Counted from the stretch's first letter, positions 1 to 13,618 are shown. The stretch is DNA of 64,000 bases from Siphonodentalium dalli (GCA_032622095.1 CP136063.1:271863426-271927425); one strand, 5' to 3'. Made by a program: numbers and translations. The notes: a model not told the origin generated them from the sequence alone.

Positions 1-570
1 TTACAAATAAAGAACGCTCATTGTTCGTCTATTCCTGGTATGTTACAAATAAAGAGCGTTCATCGTTAGTCTATTCCTGGTATGTTACAAATAAAGAACG
101 CTCATTGTTAGTCTATTCCTGGTATGTTACAAATAAAGAGCGTTCATCGTTAGTCTATTCCTGGTATGTTAGAAATAAAGAACGCTCATTGATTGTCTAT
201 TCCTGGTATGTTACAAATAAAGAACACTCATTGTTAGTCTATTCCTGGTATGTTATAAATAAAGAGCGTTCATTGTTAGTCTATTCATGATATATTACAC
301 ATAAAGAACGCTCATTGTTAGTCTTACTCCTGGTATGTTACAAATAAAGAACGCTCATTGTTAGTCTTACTCCTGGTATGTTACAAATAAAGAGCGTTCA
401 TTGTTAGTCTTACTCCTGGTATGTTACAAATAAAGAGAGTTCATTGTTAGTCTATTCCTGGTATGTTACAAATAAAGAACCCTCATTGTTAGTCTATTCC
501 TGGATTGTAACCAACAAAGAACGTCCATTGTTAGTCTTATTCATGGTATGTTACAAATAAAGAACGCTCA

Positions 571-882
571 TTGTTAGTCTATTCCTGGTATGTTACAAAT
601 AAAGAGCGTTCATCGTTAGTCTATTCCTGGTATGTTACAAATAAAGAACGCTCATTGTTAGTCTATTCCTGGTATGTTACAAATAAAGAGCGTTCATTGT
701 TAGTCTATTCCTGGTATGTTACAAATAAAGAACGCTCATTGTTTGTCTATTCCTGGTATGTTACAAATAAAGAACGCTCACCGTTAGTCTATTCCTGGTA
801 TGTTATAAATAAAGAGCGTTTATTGTTAGTCTATTCCTCGTTTGTTATAAATAAAGAGCGTACATTGTTAGTCTATTCCTGA
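571..882 (+). other. 103-codon open tract class; probably not a gene
   Basis: Always lies 281 bp after the end of a 159- or 187-codon tract and closes at CCTGATATATTACAC. Same class at 4,134-4,445, 5,907-6,218, 9,640-9,951, 12,180-12,491, 18,075-18,386, 19,848-20,159, 23,581-23,892, 26,121-26,432, 29,639-29,950, 32,179-32,490, 34,463-34,774, 39,290-39,601, 41,830-42,141, 47,589-47,900, 52,035-52,346, 57,794-58,105 and 61,094-61,405. Confidence 0.75.
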
Positions 883-1198
883 TATATTACACTTAAAAAA
901 CGCTCATTGTTAGTCTTACTCCTGGTATGTTACAAATAAAGAGCGTTCATTGTTAGTCTTACTCCTGGTATGTTTCAAATAAAGAATGTTCATTGTTAGT
1001 CTATTCCTGGTATGTTACACACAAAGAGCGTTCATTGTCAGTCTACTCATTGTATATTACCAATAAAGACCGTCCCTTGTTAGTATATTCATGGTATGTT
1101 ACAAATAAAGATCGTTCATTGTTAGTCTTATTCCTGGTATGTTACAAATAAAGAGCGTTCATTGTTAGTCTTACACATTGTATGTTACAAATAAAGAG

Positions 1199-1240
1199 CG
1201 TTCACTGTTAGTCACCTCCTGACAAATAACCAATACTGAG
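1199..1240. repeat. Divergent CACCTCC marker monomer (one of 24)
   Basis: A 42-bp monomer whose middle reads CACCTCCTGACAAATAACC then AATACTGAGC. Compared with the consensus it lacks GTATGTT after CCTG and gains CCAATAC before the GAGC core, so a 7-bp loss and a 7-bp gain cancel. Its CACCTCC element starts at 1213, 4732, 6549, 10282, 12778, 18673, 20490, 24223, 26719, 30281, 32778, 35105, 36163, 39932, 42428, 43404, 44462, 48231, 50137, 52633, 53609, 54667, 58436 and 61692. It is the best single landmark for counting cassettes. Confidence 0.9.
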
Positions 1241-2602
1241 CGTTCATTGTTAGTCTATTCCTGGTATGTTACCAATAAAGATCATTCATTGTTAGTCTTA
1301 TTCCTGTGATGTTACAAATAAACAGCGTTAATTGTTAGTCTATTCTTGGTATGTTACAAATAAAGAGCGTTCATTGTTAGTCTTACTCCTGGTATGTTAC
1401 AAATAAAGAACACTCATTGTTAGTCTATTCCTGGTATGTTATAAATAAAGAGCGTTCCTTGTTAGTATATTCATGGTATGTTACAAATAAAGATCGTGCA
1501 TTGTTAGTCTTATTCCTGGTATGTTACACATAAAGAGCGTTCATTGTTAGTCTACTCATTGTATATTACCAATAAAGAGCGTTCCTTGTTAGAAAATTCA
1601 TGGTATGTTACAAATAAAGATCGTTCATTGTTAGTCTTATTCCTGGTATGTTACAAATAAAGAACGCTCATTGTTAGTCTATTCCTGGTATGTTATAAAT
1701 AAAGAGCGTTCCTTGTTAGTATATTCATGGTATGTTACAATTAAAGATCGTGCATTGTTAGTCTTATTCCTGGTATGTTACACATAAAGAGCGTTCATTG
1801 TTAGTCTACTCATTGTATATTACCAATAAAGAGCGTTCCTTGTTAGAAAATTCATGGTATGTTACAAATAAAGATCGTTCATTGTTAGTCTTATTCCTGG
1901 TATGTTACAAATAAAGAACGCTCATTGTTAGTCTATTCCTGGTATGTTACAAATAAAGAGCGTTAATTGTTAGTCTATTCCTGGTATGTAACCAACAAGG
2001 AACGTCCATTGTTAGTCTTATTCATGGTATGTTACAAATAAAGAGTGTTCATTGTTAGTCTTACTCCTGGTATGTTACAAATAAAGAACGCTCATTGCTA
2101 GTCTATTCCTGGTATGTTACAAATAAAGAGCGTTCATTGTTAGTCTTATTCCTGGTATGTTACAAATAAAGAACGCTCATTTTTAGTTTTATTCCTGGTA
2201 TGTTACAAATAAAGAGCGTTCATTGTTAGTCTATTCCTGGTTTGTTACAAATAAAGAGCGTTTATTGTTTGTCTATTCCTGGTATGTAACCAACAAAGAA
2301 CGTCCATTGTTAGTCTTATTCCTGGTATGTTACACATAAAGAGCGTTCATTGTTAGTATATTCATTGTTTGTTACCAATAAAGACCGTTCATTGTTAGTC
2401 TTAGTCATGGTATGTTACAAATAGAGAGCGTCCCTTGTTAGTATATTCATGGTATGTTACACATAAAGATCGTTCATTGTTAGTCTTATTCCTGGCATGT
2501 TACAAATAAAGAGCGTTCATTGTTAGTCTTACACATTGTATGTTACAAATAAAGAGCGTTCATTGTTAGTCTATTCCTGGTTTGTTACAAATAAATAACG
2601 CT

Positions 2603-2620
2603 CATTGTTATATAGTCTAT
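2603..2620. repeat. 46-bp monomer with TATA insertion (one of 10)
   Basis: CATTGTTA is followed by an extra TATA before GTCTATTCTTGG, giving the only +4 length class. TATA starts at 2611, 8033, 14091, 16552, 21974, 28032, 37683, 45982, 56187 and 63005. It is always preceded by a TAAATAACG monomer. A TATATA string in an AT-rich satellite is no evidence of a promoter. Confidence 0.88.
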
Positions 2621-3373
2621 TCTTGGTATGTTACAAATAAAGAGCGTTCATTGTTAGTCTTACTCCTGGTATGTTACAAATAAAGAACGCTCATTGTTAG
2701 TCTATTCCTGGTATGTTATAAATAAAGAGCGTTCCTTGTTAGTATATTCATGGTATGTTACAATTAAAGATCGTGCATTGTTAGTCTTATTCCTGGTATG
2801 TTACACATAAAGAGCGTTCATTGTTAGTCTACTCATTGTATATTACCAATAAAGAGCGTTCCTTGTTAGAAAATTCATGGTATGTTACAAATAAAGATCG
2901 TTCATTGTTAGTCTTATTCCTGGTATGTTACAAATAAAGAACGCTCATTGTTAGTCTATTCCTGGTATGTTACAAATAAAGAGCGTTAATTGTTAGTCTA
3001 TTCCTGGTATGTAACCAACAAGGAACGTCCATTGTTAGTCTTATTCATGGTATGTTACAAATAAAGAGCGTTCATTGCTAGTCTTACTCCTGGTATGTGA
3101 CAAATAAAGAACGCTCATTATTAGTCTTACTCTTGGTAGGTTACATATAAAGAGCGTTGATTGATAGTCTATTATTGGTATGTTACATATAAAGAACGCT
3201 CATTGTTAGTCTTACTCCTGGTATGTTACAAATAAAGAGTGTTCATTGTTAGTCTTACTCCTGGTATGTTACAAATAAAGAACGCTCATTGCTAGTCTAT
3301 TCCTGGTATGTTACAAATAAAGAGCGTTCATTGTTAGTCTTATTCCTGGTATGTTACAAATAAATAACGCTCA

Positions 3374-3853
3374 TTGTTAGTCTATTCCTGGTGTGTTACA
3401 AATAAAGAGCGTTCATTGTTAGTCTATACCTGGTATGATACAAATAAAGAGCGTTCATTGTTAGTCTACTCATTGTATATTACCAATAAAGAGCGTTCCT
3501 TGTTAGAAAATTCATGGTATGTTACAAATAAAGAACGCTCATTGTTCGTCTTTTCCTGGTATGTTACAAATAAAGAGCGTTCATCGTTAGTCTATTCCTG
3601 GTATGTTATAAATAATGAGCGTTCATCGTTAGTCTATTCCTGGTATGTTACAAATAAAGAACGCTCATTGTTAGTCTATTCCTGGTATGTTACAAATAAA
3701 GAGCGTTCATCGTTAGTCTATTCCTGGTATGTTACAAATAAAGAACGCTCATTGATTGTCTATTCCTGGTATGTTACAAATAAAGAACACTCATTGTTAG
3801 TCTATTCCTGGTATGTTATAAATAAAGAGCGTTCATTGTTAGTCTATTCATGA
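3374..3853 (+). other. 159-codon open tract class; probably not a gene
   Basis: Like the 187-codon class but two monomers shorter, with FSWYV and VINNERSS variants. Same class at 11,420-11,899, 17,315-17,794, 25,361-25,840, 31,419-31,898, 41,070-41,549, 51,275-51,754, 59,574-60,053 and 60,334-60,813. Confidence 0.75.
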
Positions 3854-5062
3854 TATATTACACATAAAGAACGCTCATTGTTAGTCTTACTCCTGGTATG
3901 TTACAAATAAAGAACGCTCATTGTTAGTCTTACTCCTGGTATGTTACAAATAAAGAGCGTTCATTGTTAGTCTTACTCCTGGTATGTTACAAATAAAGAG
4001 AGTTCATTGTTAGTCTATTCCTGGTATGTTACAAATAAAGAACCCTCTTTGTTAGTCTATTCCTGGATTGTAACCAACAAAGAACGTCCATTGTTAGTCT
4101 TATTCATGGTATGTTACAAATAAAGAACGCTCATTGTTAGTCTATTCCTGGTATGTTACAAATAAAGAGCGTTCATCGTTAGTCTATTCCTGGTATGTTA
4201 CAAATAAAGAACGCTCATTGTTAGTCTATTCCTGGTATGTTACAAATAAAGAGCGTTCATCGTTAGTCTATTCCTGGTATGTTACAAATAAAGAACTCTC
4301 ATTGTTTGTCTATTCCTGGTATGTTACAAATAAAGAACGCTCATCGTTAGTCTATTCCTGGTATGTTATAAATAAAGAGCGTTTATTGTTAGTCTATTCC
4401 TCGTTTGTTATAAATAAAGAGCGTTCATTGTTAGTCTATTCCTGATATATTACACATAAAGAACGCTCATTGTTAGTCTTACTCCTGGTATGTTACAAAT
4501 AAAGAATGTTCATTGTTAGTCTATTCCAGGTGTGTTACACATAAAGAGCGTTCATTGTCAGTCTACTCATTGTATATTACCAATAAGAGCGTCCCTTGTT
4601 AGTATATTCATGGTATGTTACAAATAAAGATCGTTCATTGTTAGTCTTATTCCTGGTATGTTTCAAATAAAGAGCGTTCATTGTTAGTCTTACACATTGT
4701 ATGTTACAAATAAAGAGCGTTCACTGTTAGTCACCTCCTGACAAATAACCAATACTGAGCGTTCATTGTTAGTCTATTCCTGGTATGTTACCAATAAAGA
4801 TCATTCATTGTTAGTCTTATTCCTGTGATGTTACAAATAAAGAGCGTTAATTGTTAGTCTATTCTTGGTATGTTACAAATAAAGAGCGTTCATTGTTAGT
4901 CTTACTCCTGGTATGTTACAAATAAAGAACGCTCATTGTTAGTCTATTCCTGGTATGTTATAAATAAAGAGCGTTCCATGTTAGTATATTCATGGTATGT
5001 TACAAATAAAGAGCGTTCATTGTTAGTCTTATTCCTGGTATGTTACAAATAAATAACGCTCA
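3374..5062. repeat. 1,689-bp cassette
   Basis: Opens with CTGGTGTG after a TAAATAACG monomer. Open tracts lie at 3,374-3,853 and 4,134-4,445, separated by a frame-closed stretch containing 43-bp monomers. The CACCTCC marker is at 4,732. It ends with the unusual GTTCCATG near 4,976. Confidence 0.88.
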
Positions 5063-8000
5063 TTGTTAGTCTATTCCTGGTTTGTTACAAATAAAGAGCG
5101 TTCATTGTTAGTCTATACCTGGTATGATACAAATAAAGAGCGTTCATTGTTAGTCTACTCATTGTATATTACCAATAAAGAGCGTTCCTTGTTAGAAAAT
5201 TCATGGTATGTTACAAATAAAGAACGCTCATTGTTCGTCTATTCCTGGTATGTTACAAATAAAGAGCGTTCATCGTTAGTCTATTCCTGGTATGTTACAA
5301 ATAAAGAACGCTCATTGTTAGTCTATTCCTGGTATGTTACAAATAAAGAACGCTCATTGTTCGTCTATTCCTGGTATGTTACAAATAAAGAGCGTTCATC
5401 GTTAGTCTATTCCTGGTATGTTACAAATAAAGAACGCTCATTGTTAGTCTATTCCTGGTATGTTACAAATAAAGAGCGTTCATCGTTAGTCTATTCCTGG
5501 TATGTTAGAAATAAAGAACGCTCATTGATTGTCTATTCCTGGTATGTTACAAATAAAGAACACTCATTGTTAGTCTATTCCTGGTATGTTATAAATAAAG
5601 AGCGTTCATTGTTAGTCTATTCATGATATATTACACATAAAGAACGCTCATTGTTAGTCTTACTCCTGGTATGTTACAAATAAAGAACGCTCATTGTTAG
5701 TCTTACTCCTGGTATGTTACAAATAAAGAGCGTGCATTGTTAGTCTTACTCCTGGTATGTTACAAATAAAGAGAGTTCATTGTTAGTCTATTCCTGGTAT
5801 GTTACAAATAAAGAACCCTCATTGTTAGTCTATTCCTGGATTGTAACCAACAAAGAACGTCCATTGTTAGTCTTATTCATGGTATGTTACAAATAAAGAA
5901 CGCTCATTGTTAGTCTATTCCTGGTATGTTACAAATAAAGAGCGTTCATCGTTAGTCTATTCCTGGTATGTTACAAATAAAGAACGCTCATTGTTAGTCT
6001 ATTCCTGGTATGTTACAAATAAAGAGCGTTCATTGTTAGTCTATTCCTGGTATGTTACAAATAAAGAACGCTCATTGTTTGTCTATTCCTGGTATGTTAC
6101 AAATAAAGAACGCTCACCGTTAGTCTATTCCTGGTATGTTATAAATAAAGAGCGTTTATTGTTAGTCTATTCCTCGTTTGTTATAAATAAAGAGCGTACA
6201 TTGTTAGTCTATTCCTGATATATTACACTTAAAAAACGCTCATTGTTAGTCTTACTCCTGGTATGTTACAAATAAAGAGCGTTCATTGTTAGTCTTACTC
6301 CTGGTATGTTTCAAATAAAGAATGTTCATTGTTAGTCTATTCCTGGTATGTTACACACAAAGAGCGTTCATTGTCAGTCTACTCATTGTATATTACCAAT
6401 AAAGACCGTCCCTTGTTAGTATATTCATGGTATGTTACAAATAAAGATCGTTCATTGTTAGTCTTATTCCTGGTATGTTACAAATAAAGAGCGTTCATTG
6501 TTAGTCTTACACATTGTATGTTACAAATAAAGAGCGTTCACTGTTAGTCACCTCCTGACAAATAACCAATACTGAGCGTTCATTGTTAGTCTATTCCTGG
6601 TATGTTACCAATAAAGATCATTCATTGTTAGTCTTATTCCTGTGATGTTACAAATAAACAGCGTTAATTGTTAGTCTATTCTTGGTATGTTACAAATAAA
6701 GAGCGTTCATTGTTAGTCTTACTCCTGGTATGTTACAAATAAAGAACACTCATTGTTAGTCTATTCCTGGTATGTTATAAATAAAGAGCGTTCCTTGTTA
6801 GTATATTCATGGTATGTTACAAATAAAGATCGTGCATTGTTAGTCTTATTCCTGGTATGTTACACATAAAGAGCGTTCATTGTTAGTCTACTCATTGTAT
6901 ATTACCAATAAAGAGCGTTCCTTGTTAGAAAATTCATAGTATGTTACAAATAAAGATCGTTCATTGTTAGTCTTATTCCTGGTATGTTACAAATAAAGAA
7001 CGCTCATTGTTAGTCTATTCCTGGTATGTTATAAATAAAGAGCGTTCCTTGTTAGTATATTCATGGTATGTTACAATTAAAGATCGTGCATTGTTAGTCT
7101 TATTCCTGGTATGTTACACATAAAGAGCGTTCATTGTTAGTCTACTCATTGTATATTACCAATAAAGAGCGTTCCTTGTTAGAAAATTCATGGTATGTTA
7201 CAAATAAAGATCGTTCATTGTTAGTCTTATTCCTGGTATGTTACAAATAAAGAACGCTCATTGTTAGTCTATTCCTGGTATGTTACAAATAAAGAGCGTT
7301 AATTGTTAGTCTATTCCTGGTATGTAACCAACAAGGAACGTCCATTGTTAGTCTTATTCATGGTATGTTACAAATAAAGAGCGTTCATTGCTAGTCTTAC
7401 TCCTGGTATGTGACAAATAAAGAACGCTCATTATTAGTCTTACTCTTGGTAGGTTACATATAAAGAGCGTTGATTGATAGTCTATTATTGGTATGTTACA
7501 TATAAAGAACGCTCATTGTTAGTCTTACTCCTGGTATGTTACAAATAAAGAGTGTTCATTGTTAGTCTTATTCCTGGTATGTTACAAATAAAGAACGCTC
7601 ATTTTTAGTTTTATTCCTGGTATGTTACAAATAAAGAGCGTTCATTGTTAGTCTATTCCTGGTTTGTTACAAATAAAGAGCGTTTATTGTTTGTCTATTC
7701 CTGGTATGTAACCAACAAAGAACGTCCATTGTTTGTCTTATTCCTGGTATGTTACACATAAAGAGCGTTCATTGTTAGTATATTCATTGTTTGTTACCAA
7801 TAAAGACCGTTCATTGTTAGTCTTAGTCATGGTATGTTACAAATAGAGAGCGTCCCTTGTTAGTATATTCATGGTATGTTACACATAAAGATCGTTCATT
7901 GTTAGTCTTATTCCTGGCATGTTACAAATAAAGAGCGTTCATTGTTAGTCTTACACATTGTATGTTACAAATAAAGAGCGTTCATTGTTAGTCTATTCCT

Positions 8001-8795
8001 GGTTTGTTACAAATAAATAACGCTCATTGTTATATAGTCTATTCTTGGTATGTTACAAATAAAGAGCGTTCATTGTTAGTCTTACTCCTGGTATGTTACA
8101 AATAAAGAACGCTCATTGTTAGTCTATTCCTGGTATGTTATAAATAAAGAGCGTTCCTTGTTAGTATATTCATGGTATGTTACAATTAAAGATCGTGCAT
8201 TGTTAGTCTTATTCCTGGTATGTTACACATAAAGAGCGTTCATTGTTAGTCTACTCATTGTATATTACCAATAAAGAGCGTTCCTTGTTAGAAAATTCAT
8301 GGTATGTTACAAATAAAGATCGTTCATTGTTAGTCTTATTCCTGGTATGTTACAAATAAAGAACGCTCATTGTTAGTCTATTCCTGGTATGTTACAAATA
8401 AAGAGCGTTAATTGTTAGTCTATTCCTGGTATGTAACCAACAAGGAACGTCCATTGTTAGTCTTATTCATGGTATGTTACAAATAAAGAGCGTTCATTGC
8501 TAGTCTTACTCCTGGTATGTGACAAATAAAGAACGCTCATTATTAGTCTTACTCTTGGTAGGTTACATATAAAGAGCGTTGATTGATAGTCTATTATTGG
8601 TATGTTACATATAAAGAACGCTCATTGTTAGTCTTACTCCTGGTATGTTACAAATAAAGAGTGTTCATTGTTAGTCTTACTCCTGGTATGTTACAAATAA
8701 AGAACGCTCATTGCTAGTCTATTCCTGGTATGTTACAAATAAAGAGCGTTCATTGTTAGTCTTATTCCTGGTATGTTACAAATAAATAACGCTCA
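5063..8795. repeat. 3,733-bp cassette
   Basis: Open tracts at 5,063-5,626 and 5,907-6,218; CACCTCC marker at 6,549; 46-bp monomer at 8,033. It contains a CATTTTTAGTTTTATTCC monomer near 7,600 that marks the entry to the 1,235-bp-like segment. Confidence 0.88.
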
Positions 8796-9359
8796 TTGTT
8801 AGTCTATTCCTGGTGTGTTACAAATAAAGAGCGTTCATTGTTAGTCTATACCTGGTATGATACAAATAAAGAGCGTTCATTGTTAGTCTACTCATTGTAT
8901 ATTACCAATAAAGAGCGTTCCTTGTTAGAAAATTCATGGTATGTTACAAATAAAGAACGCTCATTGTTCGTCTATTCCTGGTATGTTACAAATAAAGAGC
9001 GTTCATCGTTAGTCTATTCCTGGTATGTTACAAATAAAGAACGCTCATTGTTAGTCTATTCCTGGTATGTTACAAATAAAGAACGCTCATTGTTCGTCTA
9101 TTCCTGGTATGTTACAAATAAAGAGCGTTCATCGTTAGTCTATTCCTGGTATGTTACAAATAAAGAACGCTCATTGTTAGTCTATTCCTGGTATGTTACA
9201 AATAAAGAGCGTTCATCGTTAGTCTATTCCTGGTATGTTAGAAATAAAGAACGCTCATTGATTGTCTATTCCTGGTATGTTACAAATAAAGAACACTCAT
9301 TGTTAGTCTATTCCTGGTATGTTATAAATAAAGAGCGTTCATTGTTAGTCTATTCATGA
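8796..9359 (+). other. 187-codon open tract class; probably not a gene
   Basis: About thirteen in-frame 42-bp monomers, including the diagnostic residues YTWYDTNKERS, YSLYITNKERS and ENSWYVTNKERS near the start. The tract closes at TCATGA in a GATATATTACAC monomer. Same class at 5,063-5,626, 19,004-19,567, 22,737-23,300, 28,795-29,358, 33,619-34,182, 38,446-39,009, 46,745-47,308 and 56,950-57,513. Confidence 0.75.
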
Positions 9360-11419
9360 TATATTACACATAAAGAACGCTCATTGTTAGTCTTACTCCT
9401 GGTATGTTACAAATAAAGAACGCTCATTGTTAGTCTTACTCCTGGTATGTTACAAATAAAGAGCGTTCATTGTTAGTCTTACTCCTGGTATGTTACAAAT
9501 AAAGAGAGTTCATTGTTAGTCTATTCCTGGTATGTTACAAATAAAGAACCCTCATTGTTAGTCTATTCCTGGATTGTAACCAACAAAGAACGTCCATTGT
9601 TAGTCTTATTCATGGTATGTTACAAATAAAGAACGCTCATTGTTAGTCTATTCCTGGTATGTTACAAATAAAGAGCGTTCATCGTTAGTCTATTACTGGT
9701 ATGTTACAAATAAAGAACGCTCATTGTTAGTCTATTCCTGGTATGTTACAAATAAAGAGCGTTCATTGTTAGTCTATTCCTGGTATGTTACAAATAAAGA
9801 ACGCTCATTGTTTGTCTATTCCTGGTATGTTACAAATAAAGAACGCTCACCGTTAGTCTATTCCTGGTATGTTATAAATAAAGAGCGTTTATTGTTAGTC
9901 TATTCCTCGTTTGTTATAAATAAAGAGCGTACATTGTTAGTCTATTCCTGATATATTACACTTAAAAAACGCTCATTGTTAGTCTTACTCCTGGTATGTT
10001 ACAAATAAAGAGCGTTCATTGTTAGTCTTACTCCTGGTATGTTTCAAATAAAGAATGTTCATTGTTAGTCTATTCCTGGTATGTTACACACAAAGAGCGT
10101 TCATAGTCAGTCTACTCATTGTATATTACCAATAAAGACCGTCCCTTGTTAGTATATTCATGGTATGTTACAAATAAAGATCGTTCATTGTTAGTCTTAT
10201 TCCTGGTATGTTACAAATAAAGAGCGTTCATTGTTAGTCTTACACATTGTATGTTACAAATAAAGAGCGTTCACTGTTAGTCACCTCCTGACAAATAACC
10301 AATACTGAGCGTTCATTGTTAGTCTATTCCTGGTATGTTACCAATAAAGATCATTCATTGTTAGTCTTATTCCTGTGATGTTACAAATAAACAGCGTTAA
10401 TTGTTAGTCTATTCTTGGTATGTTACAAATAAAGAGCGTTCATTGTTAGTCTTACTCCTGGTATGTTACAAATAAAGAACACTCATTGTTAGTCTATTCC
10501 TGGTATGTTATAAATAAAGAGCGTTCCTTGTTAGTATATTCATGGTATGTTACAAATAAAGATCGTGCATTGTTAGTCTTATTCCTGGTATGTTACACAT
10601 AAAGAGCGTTCATTGTTAGTCTACTCATTGTATATTACCAATAAAGAGCGTTCCTTGTTAGAAAATTCATGGTATGTTACAAATAAAGATCGTTCATTGT
10701 TAGTCTTATTCCTGGTATGTTACAAATAAAGAACGCTCATTGTTAGTCTATTCCTGGTATGTTATAAATAAAGAGCGTTCCTTGTTAGTATATTCATGGT
10801 ATGTTACAATTAAAGATCGTGCATTGTTAGTCTTATTCCTGGTATGTTACACATAAAGAGCGTTCATTGTTAGTCTACTCATTGTATATTACCAATAAAG
10901 AGCGTTCCTTGTTAGAAAATTCATGGTATGTTACAAATAAAGATCGTTCATTGTTAGTCTTATTCCTGGTATGTTACAAATAAAGAACGCTCATTGTTAG
11001 TCTATTCCTGGTATGTTACAAATAAAGAGCGTTAATTGTTAGTCTATTCCTGGTATGTAACCAACAAGGAACGTCCATTGTTAGTCTTATTCATGGTATG
11101 TTACAAATAAAGAGCGTTCATTGCTAGTCTTACTCCTGGTATGTGACAAATAAAGAACGCTCATTATTAGTCTTACTCTTGGTAGGTTACATATAAAGAG
11201 CGTTGATTGATAGTCTATTATTGGTATGTTACATATAAAGAACGCTCATTGTTAGTCTTACTCCTGGTATGTTACAAATAAAGAGTGTTCATTGTTAGTC
11301 TTACTCCTGGTATGTTACAAATAAAGAACGCTCATTGCTAGTCTATTCCTGGTATGTTACAAATAAAGAGCGTTCATTGTTAGTCTTATTCCTGGTATGT
11401 TACAAATAAATAACGCTCA
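8796..11419. repeat. 2,624-bp cassette (commonest type)
   Basis: Open tracts at 8,796-9,359 and 9,640-9,951; CACCTCC marker at 10,282. This exact length recurs at 22737, 28795, 38446, 46745 and 56950, in both large families, making it the most conserved building block. The variants TATTACTGG near 9,693 and TTCATAGTC near 10,103 are shared only with the copy at 22,737. Confidence 0.9.
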
Positions 11420-13618
11420 TTGTTAGTCTATTCCTGGTGTGTTACACATAAAGAGCGTTCATTGTTAGTCTATACCTGGTATGATACAAATAAAGAGCGT
11501 TCATTGTTAGTCTACTCATTGTATATTACCAATAAAGAGCGTTCCTTGTTAGAAAATTCATGGTATGTTACAAATAAAGAACGCTCATTGTTCGTCTTTT
11601 CCTGGTATGTTACAAATAAAGAGCGTTCATCGTTAGTCTATTCCTGGTGTGTTATAAATAATGAGCGTTCATCGTTAGTCTATTCCTGGTATGTTACAAA
11701 TAAAGAACGCTCATTGTTAGTCTATTCCTGGTATGTTACAAATAAAGAGCGTTCATCGTTAGTCTATTCCTGGTATGTTACAAATAAAGAACGCTCATTG
11801 ATTGTCTATTCCTGGTATGTTACAAATAAAGAACACTCATTGTTAGTCTATTCCTGGTATGTTATAAATAAAGAGCGTTCATTGTTAGTCTATTCATGAT
11901 ATATTACACATAAAGAACGCTCATTGTTAGTCTTACTCCTGGTATGTTACAAATAAAGAACGCTCATTGTTAGTCTTACTCCTGGTATGTTACAAATAAA
12001 GAGCGTTCATTGTTAGTCTTACTCCTGGTATGTTACAAATAAAGAGAGTTCATTGTTAGTCTATTCCTGGTATGTTACAAATAAAGAACCCTCTTTGTTA
12101 GTCTATTCCTGGATTGTAACCAACAAAGAACGTCCATTGTTAGTCTTATTCATGGTATGTTACAAATAAAGAACGCTCATTGTTAGTCTATTCCTGGTAT
12201 GTTACAAATAAAGAGCGTTCATCGTTAGTCTATTCCTGGTATGTTACAAATAAAGAACGCTCATTGTTAGTCTATTCCTGGTATGTTACAAATAAAGAGC
12301 GTTCATCGTTAGTCTATTCCTGGTATGTTACAAATAAAGAACTCTCATTGTTTGTCTATTCCTGGTATGTTACAAATAAAGAACGCTCATCGTTAGTCTA
12401 TTCCTGGTATGTTATAAATAAAGAGCGTTTATTGTTAGTCTATTCCTCGTTTGTTATAAATAAAGAGCGTTCATTGTTAGTCTATTCCTGATATATTACA
12501 CATAAAGAACGCTCATTGTTAGTCTTACTCCTGGTATGTTACAAATAAAGAATGTTCATTGTTAGTCTATTCCAGGTGTGTTACACATAAAGAGCGTTCA
12601 TTGTCAGTCTACTCATTGTATATTACCAATAAGAGCGTCCCTTGTTAGTATATTCATGGTATGTTACAAATAAAGATCGTTCATTGTTAGTCTTATTCCT
12701 GGTATGTTTCAAATAAAGAGCGTTCATTGTTAGTCTTACACATTGTATGTTACAAATAAAGAGCGTTCACTGTTAGTCACCTCCTGACAAATAACCAATA
12801 CTGAGCGTTCATTGTTAGTCTATTCCTGGTATGTTACCAATAAAGATCATTCATTGTTAGTCTTATTCCTGTGATGTTACAAATAAAGAGCGTTAATTGT
12901 TAGTCTATTCTTGGTATGTTACAAATAAAGAGCGTTCATTGTTAGTCTTACTCCTGGTATGTTACAAATAAAGAACGCTCATTGTTAGTCTATTCCTGGT
13001 ATGTTATAAATAAAGAGCGTTCCTTGTTAGTATATTCATGGTATGTTACAAATAAAGATCGTGCATTGTTAGTCTTATTCCTGGTATGTTACACATAAAG
13101 AGCGTTCATTGTTAGTCTACTCATTGTATATTACCAATAAAGAGCGTTCCTTGTTAGAAAATTCATGGTATGTTACAAATAAAGATCGTTCATTGTTAGT
13201 CTTATTCCTGGTATGTTACAAATAAAGAACGCTCATTGTTAGTCTATTCCTGGTATGTTACAAATAAAGAGCGTTAATTGTTAGTCTATTCCTGGTATGT
13301 AACCAACAAGGAACGTCCATTGTTAGTCTTACTCCTGGTATGTTACAAATAAAGAACGCTCATTATTAGTCTTACTCTTGGTATGTTACATATAAAGAGC
13401 GTTGATTGATAGTCTATTATTGGTATGTTACATATAAAGAACGCTCATTGTTAGTCTTACTCCTGGTATGTTACAAATAAAGAGTGTTCATTGTTAGTCT
13501 TACTCCTGGTATGTTACAAATAAAGAACGCTCATTGCTAGTCTATTCCTGGTATGTTACAAATAAAAAGCGTTCATTGTTAGTCTTATTCCTGGTATGTT
13601 ACAAATAAATAACGCTCA
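11420..13618. repeat. 2,199-bp cassette
   Basis: Open tracts at 11,420-11,899 and 12,180-12,491; CACCTCC marker at 12,778. The first monomer reads TTACACAT rather than TTACAAAT, shared only with the copy at 25,361. A 41-bp monomer (ACCAATAAGAGCG, two A where most copies have three) lies near 12,628. Confidence 0.88.

Larger units (their letters stand above)
1..3373. repeat. Partial left-end cassette (5,422/3,733-bp type)
   Basis: Bases 1-2,043 match 5,337-7,379 (offset 5,336) with rare differences, for example TTCATGG near 1,596 versus TTCATAG near 6,932. A 171-bp stretch present at 7,380-7,550 is then missing here, and 85 bp present here is missing there, after which the offset to the downstream copy is 5,422. 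It holds open tracts 21-290 and 571-882, a CACCTCC marker monomer at 1,213 and a 46-bp monomer at 2,611. Confidence 0.85.

Noticed and set aside
1199-1240. Ribosome binding site on the - strand (TCAGGAGGTG, then GTG seven bases on)
   Set aside because: The reading frame after the GTG closes after six codons, and nothing else in the window is bacterial in character.
2603-2620. TATA-box promoter at the TATA-inserted monomer
   Set aside because: It is a 4-bp insertion in AT-rich repeat DNA with no gene downstream, copied along with the cassette.
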